Source of the DNA: Carya illinoinensis
Taxonomy: Eukaryota; Streptophyta; Magnoliopsida; Fagales; Juglandaceae
Assembly: GCF_018687715.1 (NCBI RefSeq)
Contig: NC_056752.1
Coordinates: forward strand, 14,388,001 to 14,452,000
Direction: 5' to 3'
Length of the DNA: 64,000 nucleotides
In this document: one piece after another, positions 48,659 through 60,134 of the stretch
Numbering within the stretch: position 1 is the stretch's first letter
Layout of the letters: every line of letters begins with the position of its first letter
Translations under genes and position numbers: made by a program
Notes under the pieces: model-generated
What the model was told of the DNA's origin: nothing
The model's database searches: none
What the model saw: only the letters and a program-made list of their open reading frames with translations

Positions 48659-49965
48659 CTATTGAGCTGAATTATTGCATTTTTAATGCTTTTGGAACTA
48701 ATATATATTAATTCTTTCATTACTTTATCATTGGTTTTATATGGAAAAATGAATAAATCAAAGTTGAAATTTTAATTGATTAAAAGCATGAATTTCTGCT
48801 TTAATTTTATTAACTGTTGATTACTATGGATTATGGTACATATCGCTCGAGCGGTGGCTTTTTGCCGCCGCTCGAGCGAATTCAGGCAAATTCAAACGCT
48901 CGACTTCCGCTTGACAGTGGGCTCTAGCGGGTGTGTGGGAAAGGAGATCGCTCGAGCGGAGGCATTTGGCCGCTCGAGCGAAGTCAGGTAGAGTGCAACG
49001 CTCGATGTTCGCTCGACCCTCTGCTCGAGCGAGTTTAGGCAGAGTCGAACGCTCGATGTTCACTCGACACTCCGCTCGAGCGAATATCGCATTTTACAGA
49101 TTAGTGTTTATTCTGCCGTCAGAGTATATAAATGATTTTTTACATCTTATGGCAGACCTTTGGCCTGGAAAACTCTGTTTTGATTAGAGAAATACTTAGA
49201 ATTCATTTTTCCTTTGATTTTCGTTCAGATTCGGAGAGGATTCATATAGTTGATCATTCACGCAGCTACACAATTTTCACTGGATCATTCACTCACATTG
49301 CAGCAGATTGAAGAACTCTTTGAGGAGTCCAATTGCCACTGCAGCTCAGCCTCCTCCACCGCTTCGAATCTTCATCTCCATTCAATTGGCTTGATCTTTT
49401 CAATTCCCTACTTACTATTTCATTTCAATTTTGAGTTTCTAAATTATTTTAGAGAATTTTCATTTAGACGTTTGAGTAATTTATTTGTTATTCATTTAAT
49501 TCATGTTATTTATTTTTATCGTTTCGTTAAGCTTTCATTTTAATAGTGATTACAATTACGGTGGTTTAATTTGAGAATTTGTGATTTGAATATAATGATG
49601 AACACTAGAACATTGATTTTGGGGCTTTTCAATTTTCAGTGCATGTTTTGTCAATTACTTCCTAATTTAGTTTAATTCTTAATTTAGTTTTATTAATTTC
49701 TGAGTTTAATCTATTAGTCCTTTACATTCCAATCCGACAATCAAAATCTAAAAACATGAATATAGTCCATGACTAGTACCCTTTTCCATCCATTGCACAT
49801 ACCATCATTTTATTTTCTCTTTGTGAAGTTTTTCACCCTTTTCAACGAGTTTGATTTTTAAGTAACTTTCCCTAAGGAGACGATCTAGGAATTTATTTCT
49901 AATTATTACACGACATCCTTCTGCACTTGGGATAGCTTTAGTGCTACTCATTTTTGAGTGAGTCA
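48659..49965 (+). repeat. 3' LTR of Athila-like element A
   Basis: Collinear with 29801-31066 from ATTGAGCTGAATTATTGC to the terminal GAGTGAGTCA. Slightly longer because the palindrome cluster (48844-49082) has one more unit. TATA box at 49125-49132. Confidence 0.85.
48844..49082. repeat. CGCTCGAGCG palindrome cluster in the 3' LTR
   Basis: Perfect palindromes at 48844, 48869, 48949, 48971 and 49073, and a variant TGCTCGAGCG at 49022. The first pair encloses a TTTTT loop, whereas the 5' LTR has AAAAA there. Confidence 0.85.
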
Positions 49966-49970
49966 CCTCC
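49966..49970. repeat. Target-site duplication CCTCC (right copy)
   Basis: Pairs with 29796-29800. Confidence 0.65.
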
Positions 49971-49998
49971 CCTACCTCTTGGGAGTGAGAATGCTTGA
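49966..49998 (+). pseudogene. Antisense extra ORF of the Tat element, 3' end
   Basis: After the CCTCC duplication the sequence continues the poly-proline frame of 29787-29800 as L-P-L-G-S-E-N-A and stops at TGA 49996-49998. It is the C-terminus of the ORF split by element A. Confidence 0.6.
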
Positions 49999-50269
49999 CA
50001 TTTTATTTTACTAAATTTTTTTTTTTTGTAACTCAGACGAACAACCATTTTGGCTTTGTATAATAGTTTGGTACCTCTTAGCTTTGTATGCTCTTAGAGT
50101 ATTTTTTTTTTTTTTTTTTTTTTGTATTGCTTAGGCTGTGATTTCCCTTTGCTGTGTTGATTACCTTGCTTTTACCTTTCTTTTTTCATTGGGTGGGCAT
50201 TGGGGTGATGCAGTTTGTTCCCCTTTGTTTTTGTTTGCCCTCTTTTTTAGTGCTAAGTGCATTGATTTT
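49999..50269. other. Spacer between antisense ORF and tandem array
   Basis: T-rich, with runs at 50017-50030 and 50101-50124. No gene seen. Confidence 0.4.
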
Positions 50270-50860
50270 TAAGGGCAGTGTGGTCTGTTGAACTCCACGC
50301 CCCTTTTACTTGGCACCGCAAGTCTTTTAGACTTGTAATTGTTGTTTAAGGGTGGCGTGGTCTATTGACCTCCAAGCCCCTTTTTACTTGACATCGCAAG
50401 TCTTTTAAACTCGTCATTGGTATTTAAAGGTAGCATGGTCTATTGACCTCAGCACCTCTCTTTACTTGGCACCACGAGTCTTTTAAACTTGTCATTGGTA
50501 ATTAATGGTTTCATGGTCTATTAACCTCCACACTCTTTTTTACTTGGCATCGTGAGCCTTTTATATTCGTCATTGGTATTTAAGAGTGGCATGGTCCATT
50601 GACCTCTGCGCCCTTTTTACATGGCACCATGAGACTTTTAGGCTCGTCATTAGTGTTTAAGGGTGGTATAGTCTATTGACCTCCACATTCCTTTTTACTT
50701 GGCACCGCGAGTCTTTTGGACTCGTTATTGGTGTTTAAGGGTGCCATCGTCCATTGACCTTCTCGCCCTTTTTTCATAACACCGTGAGTCTTTTAGGCTC
50801 AACATTGGTGTTTAAGGATGGCATGGTCCATTGACCTTCGTGCCTCTTTTAGAACAGCAA
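50270..50860. repeat. Tandem array, unit 77-78 bp, eight copies (Tat 3' region)
   Basis: Units start TAAGGGTGGCATGGTCTATT then GACCTCC...CTTTTTACTTGGCACCG, CGAGTCTTTTAGACTCGTCA and TTGGTGTT. Starts are at 50270, 50347, 50425, 50503, 50581, 50658, 50736 and 50813. Inside each unit, GAGTCTTTTAGACTC is a small hairpin. Copies are diverged (about 80% alike by eye). It lies just 3' of the integrase, where Tat elements commonly amplify repeats. Confidence 0.9.
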
Positions 50861-50979
50861 GGGGCTAGAATGAGCACCTTATTCATAGTAGGAGAAAATA
50901 ATAATGGAGTTTCCACAAATGATGCACAAAACATATAAAAAATGTAGAAATAAAACGATGCAAGAGTAGAGAATAAAAT

Positions 50980-52165
50980 GTTGCCACGGGTAAAATTTCT
51001 TCAAGTGCTCTTCATTCCAAGGGTGTTGTAATTCTTTGCCTTGGCTATCCTTTACGCGATAGGACTCTGGTCTGTGTTAGGTACTACCACGTATGGTCCC
51101 TCCCAACTGGGCGCTAACTTGCCTTTTCTTTGGTGGTGACTCTACTCTCCTTCAATACCATGTACCCTATCTTAAATGTTCTAATTTTTACTCTTTTGTT
51201 GAAGTATTGCTCAGCTTTTTTCTTCTCGTGCAACATTCTGATCTGGGCCGCCTCCCTTTCTTCTTCCAAAAGGTCAAAGGGCTCCTCTATAGCTATGTCG
51301 TTGGGGGGCTTTGAGAAGTGACGAGTTTGGAAACTTGGCAGCCCAACTTCTAATGGGGGTACAACCTCTTACCCATATGCCAGTGTGAATGGGGTCTTCC
51401 CCGTGAGTGTCTTCACCGTTGTTCAGTAAGCCCATAGTACTCCTGGTAGTTCTGCCCCTATTCACCTTTTTTGTCTATGAGTTTTTCTTCTTTAGAATTG
51501 CAAGCAACATTTTGTTTGTCGCCTCTGCTTAATAGTTTGCTTGTGGGTTCCCTGAAGAGGAGTACTTACCTTGTATTTTTAGATCGGTGCACCATTCTTG
51601 GTAATGATCTGAATTGAATTGGCACCCATTGTCTAAAACTATACTTTGTAGAATATGTTTTCCACAAGAACTTTATTACGACCTTGCTCGTTATGGTCGT
51701 TAGCGACTCCGCCTTTACCCATTTGGGGAAGTAATTGACTACCACAATCAAGAATTTGATGCCCCCTTTTTGGGTGAGAGAGGTCCAACTAAATCAACTC
51801 CCTATTAGGCAAACAATCAAAGGAGCGGTCATAGGGTTTAACTCATTTGGGGGGTGTGGGGAATTGGCATGTACGTCTGGCACTTGAGGCACTTCTTTGT
51901 AAGCTCTCAGGCGTCTCTTAGTGCATTGGGCCAATAATACCCAGCTCTTACCGCCTTCATGGCTAGGGCCTTCCTACCCAAATGGTTTCCACATATTCCT
52001 TTGTGTATTTCAGCTAGCACATACTGTGCTTCTTGTGGAGAGATACACTGAAATAAGGGATTGCAAAGCCCCTTTTGTAGAGAACCCCATCCAAGTATAA
52101 ACCTTGATGCCTTCCTTATTATCTTCCTTGCATCTTCCTTGTTTGAGCCCATCATGCACACCTTG
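50980..52165 (-). pseudogene. Integrase of the Tat element
   Basis: Minus strand, reading leftwards. A zinc-binding part (52161-51907) has EIHKGICGNHLGRKALAMKAVRAGYYWPNAL and then CLKCQTY. The core follows with stops (51800-51480), including VVVNYFPKWVKAESL (51751-51707), TMGANSIQ (the SDNG-like site, degraded) and LWAY-stop-TTVKTLTGKTPFTLAYG. The C-terminal part (about 51350-51020) reads LPSFQTR and WEGPYVVV. At least ten stops or shifts make it the most decayed pol segment of this element. Confidence 0.8.
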
Positions 52166-52299
52166 TCCCTACTATTGGGACTTCAATGACTTTCTTTTCG
52201 ACCTTCCAAGGAAGGGGTGTGTCTTCCATGCCCTATGTTGCGTGTGCCAACCTATTTGCCACTACATTATCTTCTTAGGGTACTTGGGATATGCTGAAG

Positions 52300-53029
52300 T
52301 ATGAGAATCGGTTACACGCCTCCCAAACCTGGGCCAAATACTTTTTAACTTCTCCCATTTTTTGGTGTACAACCCCAATACCTAGTTAACCATCACCTAT
52401 GAATCTGATTTTACTTCTACCTCATTTTCCCCTATTGTTGTGGCTATTAAAAGCCCCACCACTATCGCCTCATACTCTACTTCGTTGTTGGTCGTCTTGA
52501 AGGTAAGGGTTGCCATGTAACAATACTCTTGGCCTTCATGACTAACTATGTGGATTCCTACCCTTCATTTTTCTCTACAAGAAGAGTCATCTATAAAGAT
52601 AGCCCATGGCTTCCCTGTCAAGGCTTCCACCATTTCTGGGGAGAAATTTGAGAATTCAGCAACAAAGTTTGCCAATGCTTGCCCTTTCATCGCCTTTCTT
52701 GGTAGATACTCCATATCGAATTCACTTAACTCAACTGACCACCCTACTAACCTTCCTGAGCTATCTAGTCTCTACAGCACATTTGCTAGCGGGGTTTCTA
52801 TGAGCACCTTTATCATGTGGGCTTGGAAATATAGGCGTAATCTTATGGCCGTTATCACTAAAGTGAAGGCTAACATCTCCACTCGTAGGTACCTTACCTC
52901 TACTCCTCTTAGGGCTCAACTTATGTAGTATATAGGTAGTTGAGTGGCACCTTCCTCTTTGACTAAGACGGCTGAGACAGCTTGTGGGGAAACTACCAAA
53001 TACGCATAGACTATATCATCATTTTCTTG
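52300..53029 (-). pseudogene. RNase H of the Tat element
   Basis: Minus strand segments: RYLRVEMLAFTLV, LIETPLASVL, RLVGWSVELSEFDMEYLPR, then AIFIDDSS (first Asp), TTNNEVEYEAIVVGL (Glu) and NEVEVKSDS (Asp). This is the second, Tat-type archaeal-like RNase H arrangement (D-E-D), which degrades the RNA strand during reverse transcription and is a recognised hallmark of the Tat lineage. Several stops are present. Confidence 0.8.
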
Positions 53030-53954
53030 CTATTTCAGAAACGACTGGTTTGCCAATTGATGCCTCAATTTCTCAAGGGCTTCATCACACTCATCATTCC
53101 AAGGGTGTATCTTGCGTAATACCCTGATGAAAAAGAGGCATTTTTCTGTCGACCTGGAAACGAATATGTTCTTGGTGACTACCTTCCTTGCCAGTCGTTG
53201 GGTGTCGTTTAGGCTTTTAGGTGATTTCATGTTCAAGATCACATCAATCTTTTCAAGAGAGGCTTTAATTCCTCTTTTAGATACAATGAACCGTAAGAAC
53301 ATCCCTAACCCAACCCCAAACGCACACTTAGCTGGGTTTAATTTCATTTTATACTAACGTAAGATTGTGAATGCCTCTCTCAGATCGGCCAAATGTTAAG
53401 TGGGTTCTTTTCTTTTCACCAATAAGTCGTCCACATACACTTCCATCAATTTTCCTATCTGGTCTTTAAGCATTCGGTTGACTAGCCTCAGATAGGTTGC
53501 CCCCACATTTTTCAAACCAAATGGCATGACTTGATAGCAATAAAATCCCCTGTCTATAATGAACGATGTCTTCTCCTAGTCCATTGGGTGCATTCGTATC
53601 TGATTATAGCCAGAGTAAGCATCCATGAAACTTAACATTTTGTGTCCCACGGTAGCATCCACAATAATGCCAATTTGTGGTAGGGAAAACTATCTTTTGA
53701 CAGGCTTTGTTTAGGTCAGTGAAGTCTACACATATTATCCATTTCCCGTTTGCTTTTTTCACAAGGACAACGTTAGATAGCCACTTAGGGTAGTGCGCTT
53801 CTCTGATAAAACAAGTAGCAAGCAAGCATTCTACTTCCTTAGCAATGGCGGCATATTTTTCAGCACTAAATGATCTCCTTTTCTGGCATACTTTCTTGTG
53901 CATGGGGTATACACACAGGTGGTGCTCTATAATGTTGTTATCTATTCCTGGCAT
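53030..53954 (-). pseudogene. Reverse transcriptase of the Tat element
   Basis: Minus strand: ECLLATCFIREAHYPKWLSNVVLVKK, GKWIICVDFTDLNKAC (53954-53700), then in another frame FMDAYSGYNQI, QVMPFGLKNVGATY and the catalytic YVDD at 53426-53437 (EVYVDDLLVK), then KLNPAKCAFGV (53347-53030). Stops and at least two frameshifts. The K-D-L-N-K-A-C pattern is typical of Tat RTs. Confidence 0.85.
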
Positions 53955-54287
53955 CTCTTCATGGCTTCAGGCAAATACATCCTGATGTTCTACCAACAAT
54001 TGTTTTAGGGCTTCTCTATCCCTCTAGGGGGACTTGGGTCCTAATACATGTGGTGGCGTTAGGGCAATTAGCATACAATGTCACGATCTCCAATGTTTCA
54101 TTGGCTTCGGCCTGCAATAAGTTTTGTTCATCCCTAACCTCCACATCCTTTTCCAAGGAAACTACTAGAGGTGGAGGTAAGGGTGGTGGCGAGGTCTCCT
54201 GGTTGAAATTTCTGTTGCAGCTTGCAACAATGTACACTTCGTTCCTATTGTTTTTAACTCCTGCACATAACACTCTCTTGCTAAAGC

Positions 54288-54645
54288 CTACTTGCCCTGT
54301 GCTTCTCCTACCCCACCATCTGTTGGGAATTTCATCTTAAAGTGGTAGGTGGATGTGACTGCCTTAAGGTTGTTAAGCATTGGCCACCTTAGTATGGCAT
54401 TATATGATGACGGGGCCTTCATGACCAAGAAATCAGTCATGGTAGTGGTCGTACGCATTCCCATTCCTACTATTACCGAGTGGGTCATAACGCCCACTAG
54501 TTGTATTACATCTCTGGAGAAGCCTTTGAGTGATGTCGAAGAGGGTATTAGCTTAGCTGCATCAATGCCCATTTTTGTGAAAGCCTTCCAAAACAATATG
54601 TCTACTGAGCTGCCGTTATCAATAAGTATGCACCTAGTCATGTAA
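54288..54645 (-). pseudogene. Aspartic protease of the Tat element
   Basis: Minus strand CILIDNGSSVDILFWKAF carries the active site (D-N-G-S where D-T/S-G-A/S is usual), followed by LKGFSRDVIQLVG and LVMKAPSSYNAILRWPML (usual form YNAILGRP, G changed to R). 53955-54287 links it to RT without a clear domain. Confidence 0.8.
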
Positions 54646-54959
54646 TTGGCAACCTACCACTAATGCGTCATCATGTAGGTACAACACTCATTCCCAGTCT
54701 TCTTCCCCGAAAGATATGGTCGTTGGGTGCTAAGCTTTTGGTATTTAGGGGACCTATCTGGCACATAAACTTCTTCATACCTTACTCTTCATGCATATGC
54801 CCTTCAGCTGGGCGAGGAGATGCCACCCCACACAAATCCGCCTACAATGGTCTAGAATTCCCCTATAGGCACCCTATCTCTATCTATATCTCTATCATTA
54901 TTTTGGGGCACCCACTCTCTATCACTGTGTTGAGTATTTTCCCGACGCAGTCACCGTCT

Positions 54960-55429
54960 GTTGGGGCTATTACACTTTAGTGTATTGTTCCCTGGCTTGT
55001 ATCGTTGCTTAGGCTGTAAGCACACTGCGATCATTCGCTCTAATTCTCTTATGCCCGCCAGTTCAGTGACTCTTTTCTTCATAGTCGTGCAGTCTTCTAT
55101 CTAATGCAAATTCGTTTGATGATATTTGCAATAACAATTGCCAGTCCTAGACTGGCATGCTCTTTATCTAGCTAGCTCCTCCTTCCCTTGTTTGTTTAGA
55201 TTGTTGTGCACCAATCTTTTGTTGTACTCTGGTTGCCTTTCATGTCACCTATCCCTATGATTCGATGTAGGTTTCTTGTTGCCCAAGTTGGCTTTCTGTT
55301 TGGTATTGTGCTCCCCTTATCTCGGATCTGCAAGGACTTGCAGTGTATCTTCATCATTAATGAAGTTATCCGCCCTATCAGTAACCTCCCTCAGAGTAGG
55401 AGTCTTCCTGGCCACTCAGTCATGAAAGG
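54960..55429 (-). pseudogene. Gag C-terminal part of the Tat element
   Basis: Minus strand: KTPTLREVTDRADNFINDEDTL (55415-55345), then a CKYH...IEDCTTMKKRVTELAGI segment (55130-55030), the degenerate knuckle of Tat gags. The N-terminal part lies beyond the solo LTR at 55430-57002, and the two halves meet within the expected P-R-S-P-F-M-T-E stretch. Confidence 0.75.
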
Positions 55430-57002
55430 TGATGAGTGCGTGAAAGTGCACTCTAAATATCTTATTATTATATTAAAATACTAAAATGTGAATAGAAATC
55501 ATAGGAATTAATATATATTCTTGAATTGAGTTTTTATTTACGTTGGGATACTTCTAAGCAGTTTTTTATATTTAATTTTAGAGTTTATAAAATAGCAAGT
55601 CAAGCCCAGTCAAATTCAAAGGAGGACTTTCATAGGGTTTGAGAGCAATTTAGAATAAAAGAAAAAAAAAATTACAAAAGGAAACTGCAAGAAGTCCAAA
55701 TCTAAAATTTTCTAGGAGACAATCTGGATATACTTTAGTATTTTGATCCTAACATTTTACTCATATATTTGATTGACATGATTCTTGATTCATTAGAAAG
55801 ATATATTAAAGGGCTATAAATTAGTCTTGAATAGGAATTTTCAAATTCCAAATCCTGAAGCTCGTACGTGCTTGCCAAGATGAGTCCTAAAATTTAGGCG
55901 ATTTTTTTTATGCAAAAATTATGAACATATTAGGATTTCTTTCCTACCCTATATAAGCATATCATTAGCACAAAATAGAGGGGGAGGAGAGGCACAAGAG
56001 GCAGATTTGAAGAGATGAGAAAATCATTTCCATGGTCACCGTTTGCTTTATCATTCTCTGGAGATTTTTGTTGTCCATTATATTTATGAGTAACTAAGTT
56101 CTTAAGTAGGGCTAGGAATGATCTTGCATATTAGATGATATTTTTAATTTATGTATTTGATTTTCAATCACTAGGCCCGGATTGGTTAGCAAAAACTAAA
56201 AAACTCATCTCATCTCATCTCAACTCATCATTACAACTTTTTCAATTCCCAATACAAAATATAATAAATAACTTTACTTTTTCAAATCCCAATACAAAAT
56301 TAATATTACAAAATTATATTATAACAATATTTTATTCATTACTATTTAAAACATCTCATCTCATCTCATCTCATCTGTGTAACCAAACGGGGCCTAAAAA
56401 TCTTTCATTTTTTCATTCTCAATTCATCGTTGATGTTTTCTTCTCCAAATAATCATAGAATTTATTCTATTTATGGATTCAGTCATGCTTTTTCTATTGA
56501 ATGGATTAATTCTTTGATTATATTTGGATCAATTATTTATCTATATTTATTTAGTTCTTTGCTATAATATTGCTCATTGAGTATATTGTCATCGTTGGAT
56601 TTTCTCAATAGAATAGTAATTTACGTATTTTAAAAGTGGTGAATAATTTTTTAAAGGGTTACATTTGATTTAATTTTGGTTTATAAATCTATACATTCTG
56701 ATTAGAAATTTCAAGAATTGAGTTTCTAATTGAGTTATCCAATAAATTAAGAATAATTAAAATACCGGATTTGTGTAAGGGATTCTCGATGCTCTACTAT
56801 TCGTCAAATTTGAGTACTTTTTCCGTTAATCACTTTCATTCACTTTAATTTACAGTTAAAATTAATCTTTGTTCTCCATTATTTATTTAATATTTTTCTT
56901 TAGTTTCTTTGTTCCTTCTGCTATTCTTTTAATTTGTCTCCCTGTGGAATCGACATCCCAAAGTTGTGCTACAATTACCGCGTTATTTTTTTGGTGTAAT
57001 CA
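55430..57002. mobile_element. Solo LTR inserted in the Tat gag
   Basis: Plus strand begins TGATGAGTGCGTGAAAGTGC and ends GGTGTAATCA; near the end it has CCCTGTGGAATCGACATCCC, a motif frequent near LTR 3' ends. It splits the gag coding of the Tat element. Flanks share AAGG (55426-55429; 57002-57005), so the TSD is imperfect or the terminus is off by a base or two. No coding inside; it carries a MITE at 56174-56394. Family undetermined. Confidence 0.65.
56174..56394. mobile_element. MITE with GGCCCCGTTTGGTTA-type inverted ends
   Basis: 221 bp. Left end GGCCCGGATTGGTTA, right end (reverse complement) GGCCCCGTTTGGTTACACAG, with subterminal CTCATCTCATCTCA repeats at both ends and an AT-rich core. 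TA flanks on both sides (56172-56173, 56395-56396; possibly a three-base TWA duplication). No coding. Confidence 0.8.
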
Positions 57003-57015
57003 AGGGGCTACGTGG

Positions 57016-57797
57016 CTAGATTTCGCCTAGAAGGGTGGTCAGAGTAATCTTTTCATCTTGGTTATCAATCGTTAACCTCTCTTTATTAAAGTGGGTGAGG
57101 TATGTCTTCAGATTCTCCTCTCTTTGTTTAACTGTTAGAACGTACACCGTTGGGCCCCAGCATCTTCTACTAGGCATAAATTGTGTTACAAATTGCTTGA
57201 CCAGTTCCTTGAAGCTATCAATCAATCCCGGTCTGAGAGTTCTGAACCACCTTCTCGCCATTCCCCTTAGGGTAAGGGGAAAAGCCCGACAGGCGATTTC
57301 TCCAATGAAACCTTGGAGTGTAATATGCACCTTGAAGTTCTCCAAGTGATCTATTGGGTCCTTAGACCCATCGTACATTTCTATCTACTGTACTTTAATT
57401 TGGGAGACAGCGGCATTGCCATGATCTCGTACTGTACGGCAAGTCAGTTCGGCTCAACAACTGTTCTAATGAGGAAGATCCTCACATCTTCTTTACCATC
57501 TGTTCATATTTCTCAGCAAGGCTTCGTAGCTTGTCATGCATCTTCTTTTTTTTAATATCCTTCGCGTTTGGTCCCCCATTACTATGCGCTTCCCCTTCAC
57601 CCTGCTCACCATGGCTGGGCATGGTTGCATCACTAAGCTCCAAGTTTAGTCACTTCAAGTCTTCGTTTTCTTTCTTCATATTCCATGGCATCTAACACCA
57701 TCTTCAGCTTATCCTTCATTGTAGTTGATTGTGCTTCCATGGTAGTGGGTAAAGTTTCTAGTTCACGGTTTGCTTGGGAACGTGTCACACTCGGCAT
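57016..57797 (-). pseudogene. Gag N-terminal and capsid part of the Tat element
   Basis: Start ATG at 57797-57795 (minus), MPSVTRSQANRELE, then a charged segment (MKDKLKMVLDAMEYEERKRRL) and stops around 57640-57560. The capsid (57378-57016) reads YDGSKDPIDHLENFKVHITLQGF, CRAFPLTLRGMARRWFRTLRPG, FKELVKQFVTQFM and LKTYLTHFNKERLTI, a clear retrotrans_gag domain. The stop at 57026-57024 is a TGG to TAG change in GE(I/V)WPRSP. Confidence 0.85.
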
Positions 57798-57850
57798 GTA
57801 CGAACCTTGTTGACATCCAATAAGAAACTGAAATCAAAGATAACAATATC

Positions 57851-57866
57851 CCACAGACGACACCAA
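57851..57866 (-). promoter_or_regulatory. Primer-binding site of the Tat element
   Basis: Minus strand TTGGTGTCGTCTGTGG, continuing GA, directly next to the 5' LTR. It corresponds to the common Tat site TTGGCGCCGTCTGTGGGA with two CpG-type transitions. Confidence 0.75.
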
Positions 57867-58262
57867 TGTAAAGGACGTGTCTCACCACCGAACGTAATCA
57901 TCAGCTTGCAAGTCAAAGGTAAATGACACTAGATGCCTAGACCACTCTGATGCCTAAGTCAGTAAAGATTGATGTATAATGGCTAAAGTATATGATCAAA
58001 AGTGATTTCAAAGTTACCTAGTACCCATATATATAGGCGTAGGGACGTATGGAATCAGTATTACAAATTGATTAATTTCACACGGCTAAGTAGCCGTGGA
58101 GTTTATCCCTAAATAATAAGAGTAATCTACACGCCATATTATTGCTGATCCCTCTTACTAACCAGGAGAGTATATAAGGTCTTCATGGGCCTTTAGCCTG
58201 TGGCTTAAGCCGTGTCCATTATTATCACCCGTGGTTGGGTTGGGCCTGCATTAGACCCTCCA
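57867..58262 (-). repeat. 5' LTR of the Tat element
   Basis: 396 bp, collinear with 22362-22754. Outer flank ATATA (58263-58267). Confidence 0.85.
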
Positions 58263-59450
58263 ATATATAAATATATATATACAAAAAAATCTCAAGTCAT
58301 CACAAACTGTATTAATTATATAACAAAGTCATTCTCAAACCAAAAGTATGAAATAGAATGAAGTTTCTTTGCCTTTATAATTAATGATCCAAGATGCTTT
58401 AATTATAAAATATAATGACTTACACTACAAGAGAACTCTATGTGTAGTCATTGTTGGTATTTCTTGTACACTCCATTAATATGATTAGTTGCGTCACTTT
58501 CTTTTAATATAAAATAACTGTTTTGGTCAATCACATCAGTGAAGGACATAAAGAATATGCAAATTAAATTAACTATATGTAGCAGACAAATGGTAGTAAT
58601 ACAAAATTAAATTACTTTCAGTAAAGTATCTCATCAATTGCATTATTAAGTATAAAATGAACAAGTTGCAAAATAGTTATATATAAATTGCAGTACTCAT
58701 GATCATGAAAAGCATCAAAATCCTTATTTTATGTACAGTGCTTGTAACTTGACATCATATACAGAAGCATGCACGAGTGGATTGATATGGTTGAAGATTA
58801 TATAGATAACATGCATAGATATCACAAAAACGAATCTTTAGTCCTTAATTAATTAATGCATGCTTATTATGATCGCTATATATCTTCCATAATTGGTAAA
58901 TCAAAGATGTAGAACATGCATGCAGATAATAGTGGCGCCAGCTTTGTACTGGAAATGGAATTAAGCGCAATATCGACTTTTCAAATTATTAGATTTGGTG
59001 GCCGGTAACTAATGGTTTGAGCACTATCAAGCCCTATAATGGAGTTTAGATTAATGTATCCCAGCATCATTCAAACCTATATATCCTGATTATTGTCTTA
59101 ATCATGCCGGCTTACGCGCGCGGATCGACCTACCCATGTACCTCAACAAAATTAATAAGGATTAACAGTGATAATAAAAATAAGAAGGATCACAATTAGC
59201 TAGCAATTAGATTAAGAACACAATTTTGCATTGAGAAGTTAATTAGAAGCGCTGCTGGCGGCCGGGCTTTACTGTATGACCTAATTTTGCATTGAAAAAT
59301 TAATTAACTAAGGTTCTATCTTGAGTTAAGAACAGATAAGAGAAAACAACTTAATGGGTACGCATCTTTGCAGCAGAACTGCTTTATTAGCAGTTGTCGA
59401 GTCAGCTGGGAATTTAGGCTAAGATAACGCACTACGTACACAGTAAAGTT

Positions 59451-59510
<60 letters not shown>

Positions 59511-59953
59511 AATAAAAAAAAATAGACACACCATTGCTGAGGAAGTTATATTAATATACTTGCATGGTGTTTGATTGATCCGCAATATTATTAGAGTACT
59601 ATATATTTCAGTAACACATGACATGCATGCGTGCTATATGGAACGTGATGTAGGAAAGTGGAATTACAACCTTGTATATATAGCACTTCTTCAATGCCAA
59701 ATGCATGCGTCATTGGTCAAATATATAAAGTGTCGGTGAATTAGGTATCAGAATATATATATATAATATTTGTTTGATTAAGCAATATTATATATAGCCT
59801 GATGACAATTATCACAAAGACTATTTTCACTATTTTGGGGTAAGGGATAAATGAAGTTTAAACTTTGTAGTCGATCATTAGTGATCTTACATTGCATGAG
59901 TTTATATTATGTCTAATGCAAGAAATAACTTAATTCGTTATTGAAATTACTAA
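58263..59953. other. Intergenic AT-rich flank, no gene
   Basis: No supportable ORF on either strand. Contains the CT microsatellite at 59454-59507 and short AT runs. Confidence 0.5.
59454..59507. repeat. (CT)n microsatellite
   Basis: About 27 CT units. The minus-strand open frame across it is an artefact. Confidence 0.95.
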
Positions 59954-60134
59954 ACAGTTTGGATAGTGGAATGTTTTGACAAACTATAATACTATTCATT
60001 ATTTTATCATTAATTTTTACTGATTTTTTACTATTTTATACTACTATTCAATATGTTATCTTTATCTTTTTTATTATTATTTCACTACTATTTACAAAAT
60101 ATCTGAAATCACCTCACTATCCAAACGCAATCTT
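59954..60134. mobile_element. MITE-like element with GTTTGGATAGTG ends
   Basis: Left end CAGTTTGGATAGTGGAATG, right end reverse complement AAGATTGCGTTTGGATAGTG. TAA-like bases adjoin both ends, with an AT-rich core of ACTATT repeats. About 181 bp. Confidence 0.65.

Larger units (their letters stand above)
29801..49965 (+). mobile_element. Athila-like Ty3/gypsy element inserted in the antisense ORF
   Basis: LTRs of about 1.27 and 1.30 kb (29801-31066, 48659-49965) are alike at about 95% or better by eye, with CA ends. A PBS complementary to tRNA-Asp(GTC) follows the 5' LTR. Coding runs gag, protease, then RT (its first part missing), RNase H and integrase on the plus strand, interrupted by a younger minus-strand element at 34136-45234. 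A long non-coding stretch (47600-48658) precedes the 3' LTR, as usual for Athila. The exact 5' terminus is uncertain by four bases: the LTRs agree from ATTGAGCTG onward, while the TSD requires TAAT to belong to the element. Confidence 0.85.

Noticed and set aside
59316..59624. 102-codon minus-strand frame with Arg-Glu repeats
   Set aside because: Consists of a CT microsatellite read on the other strand.
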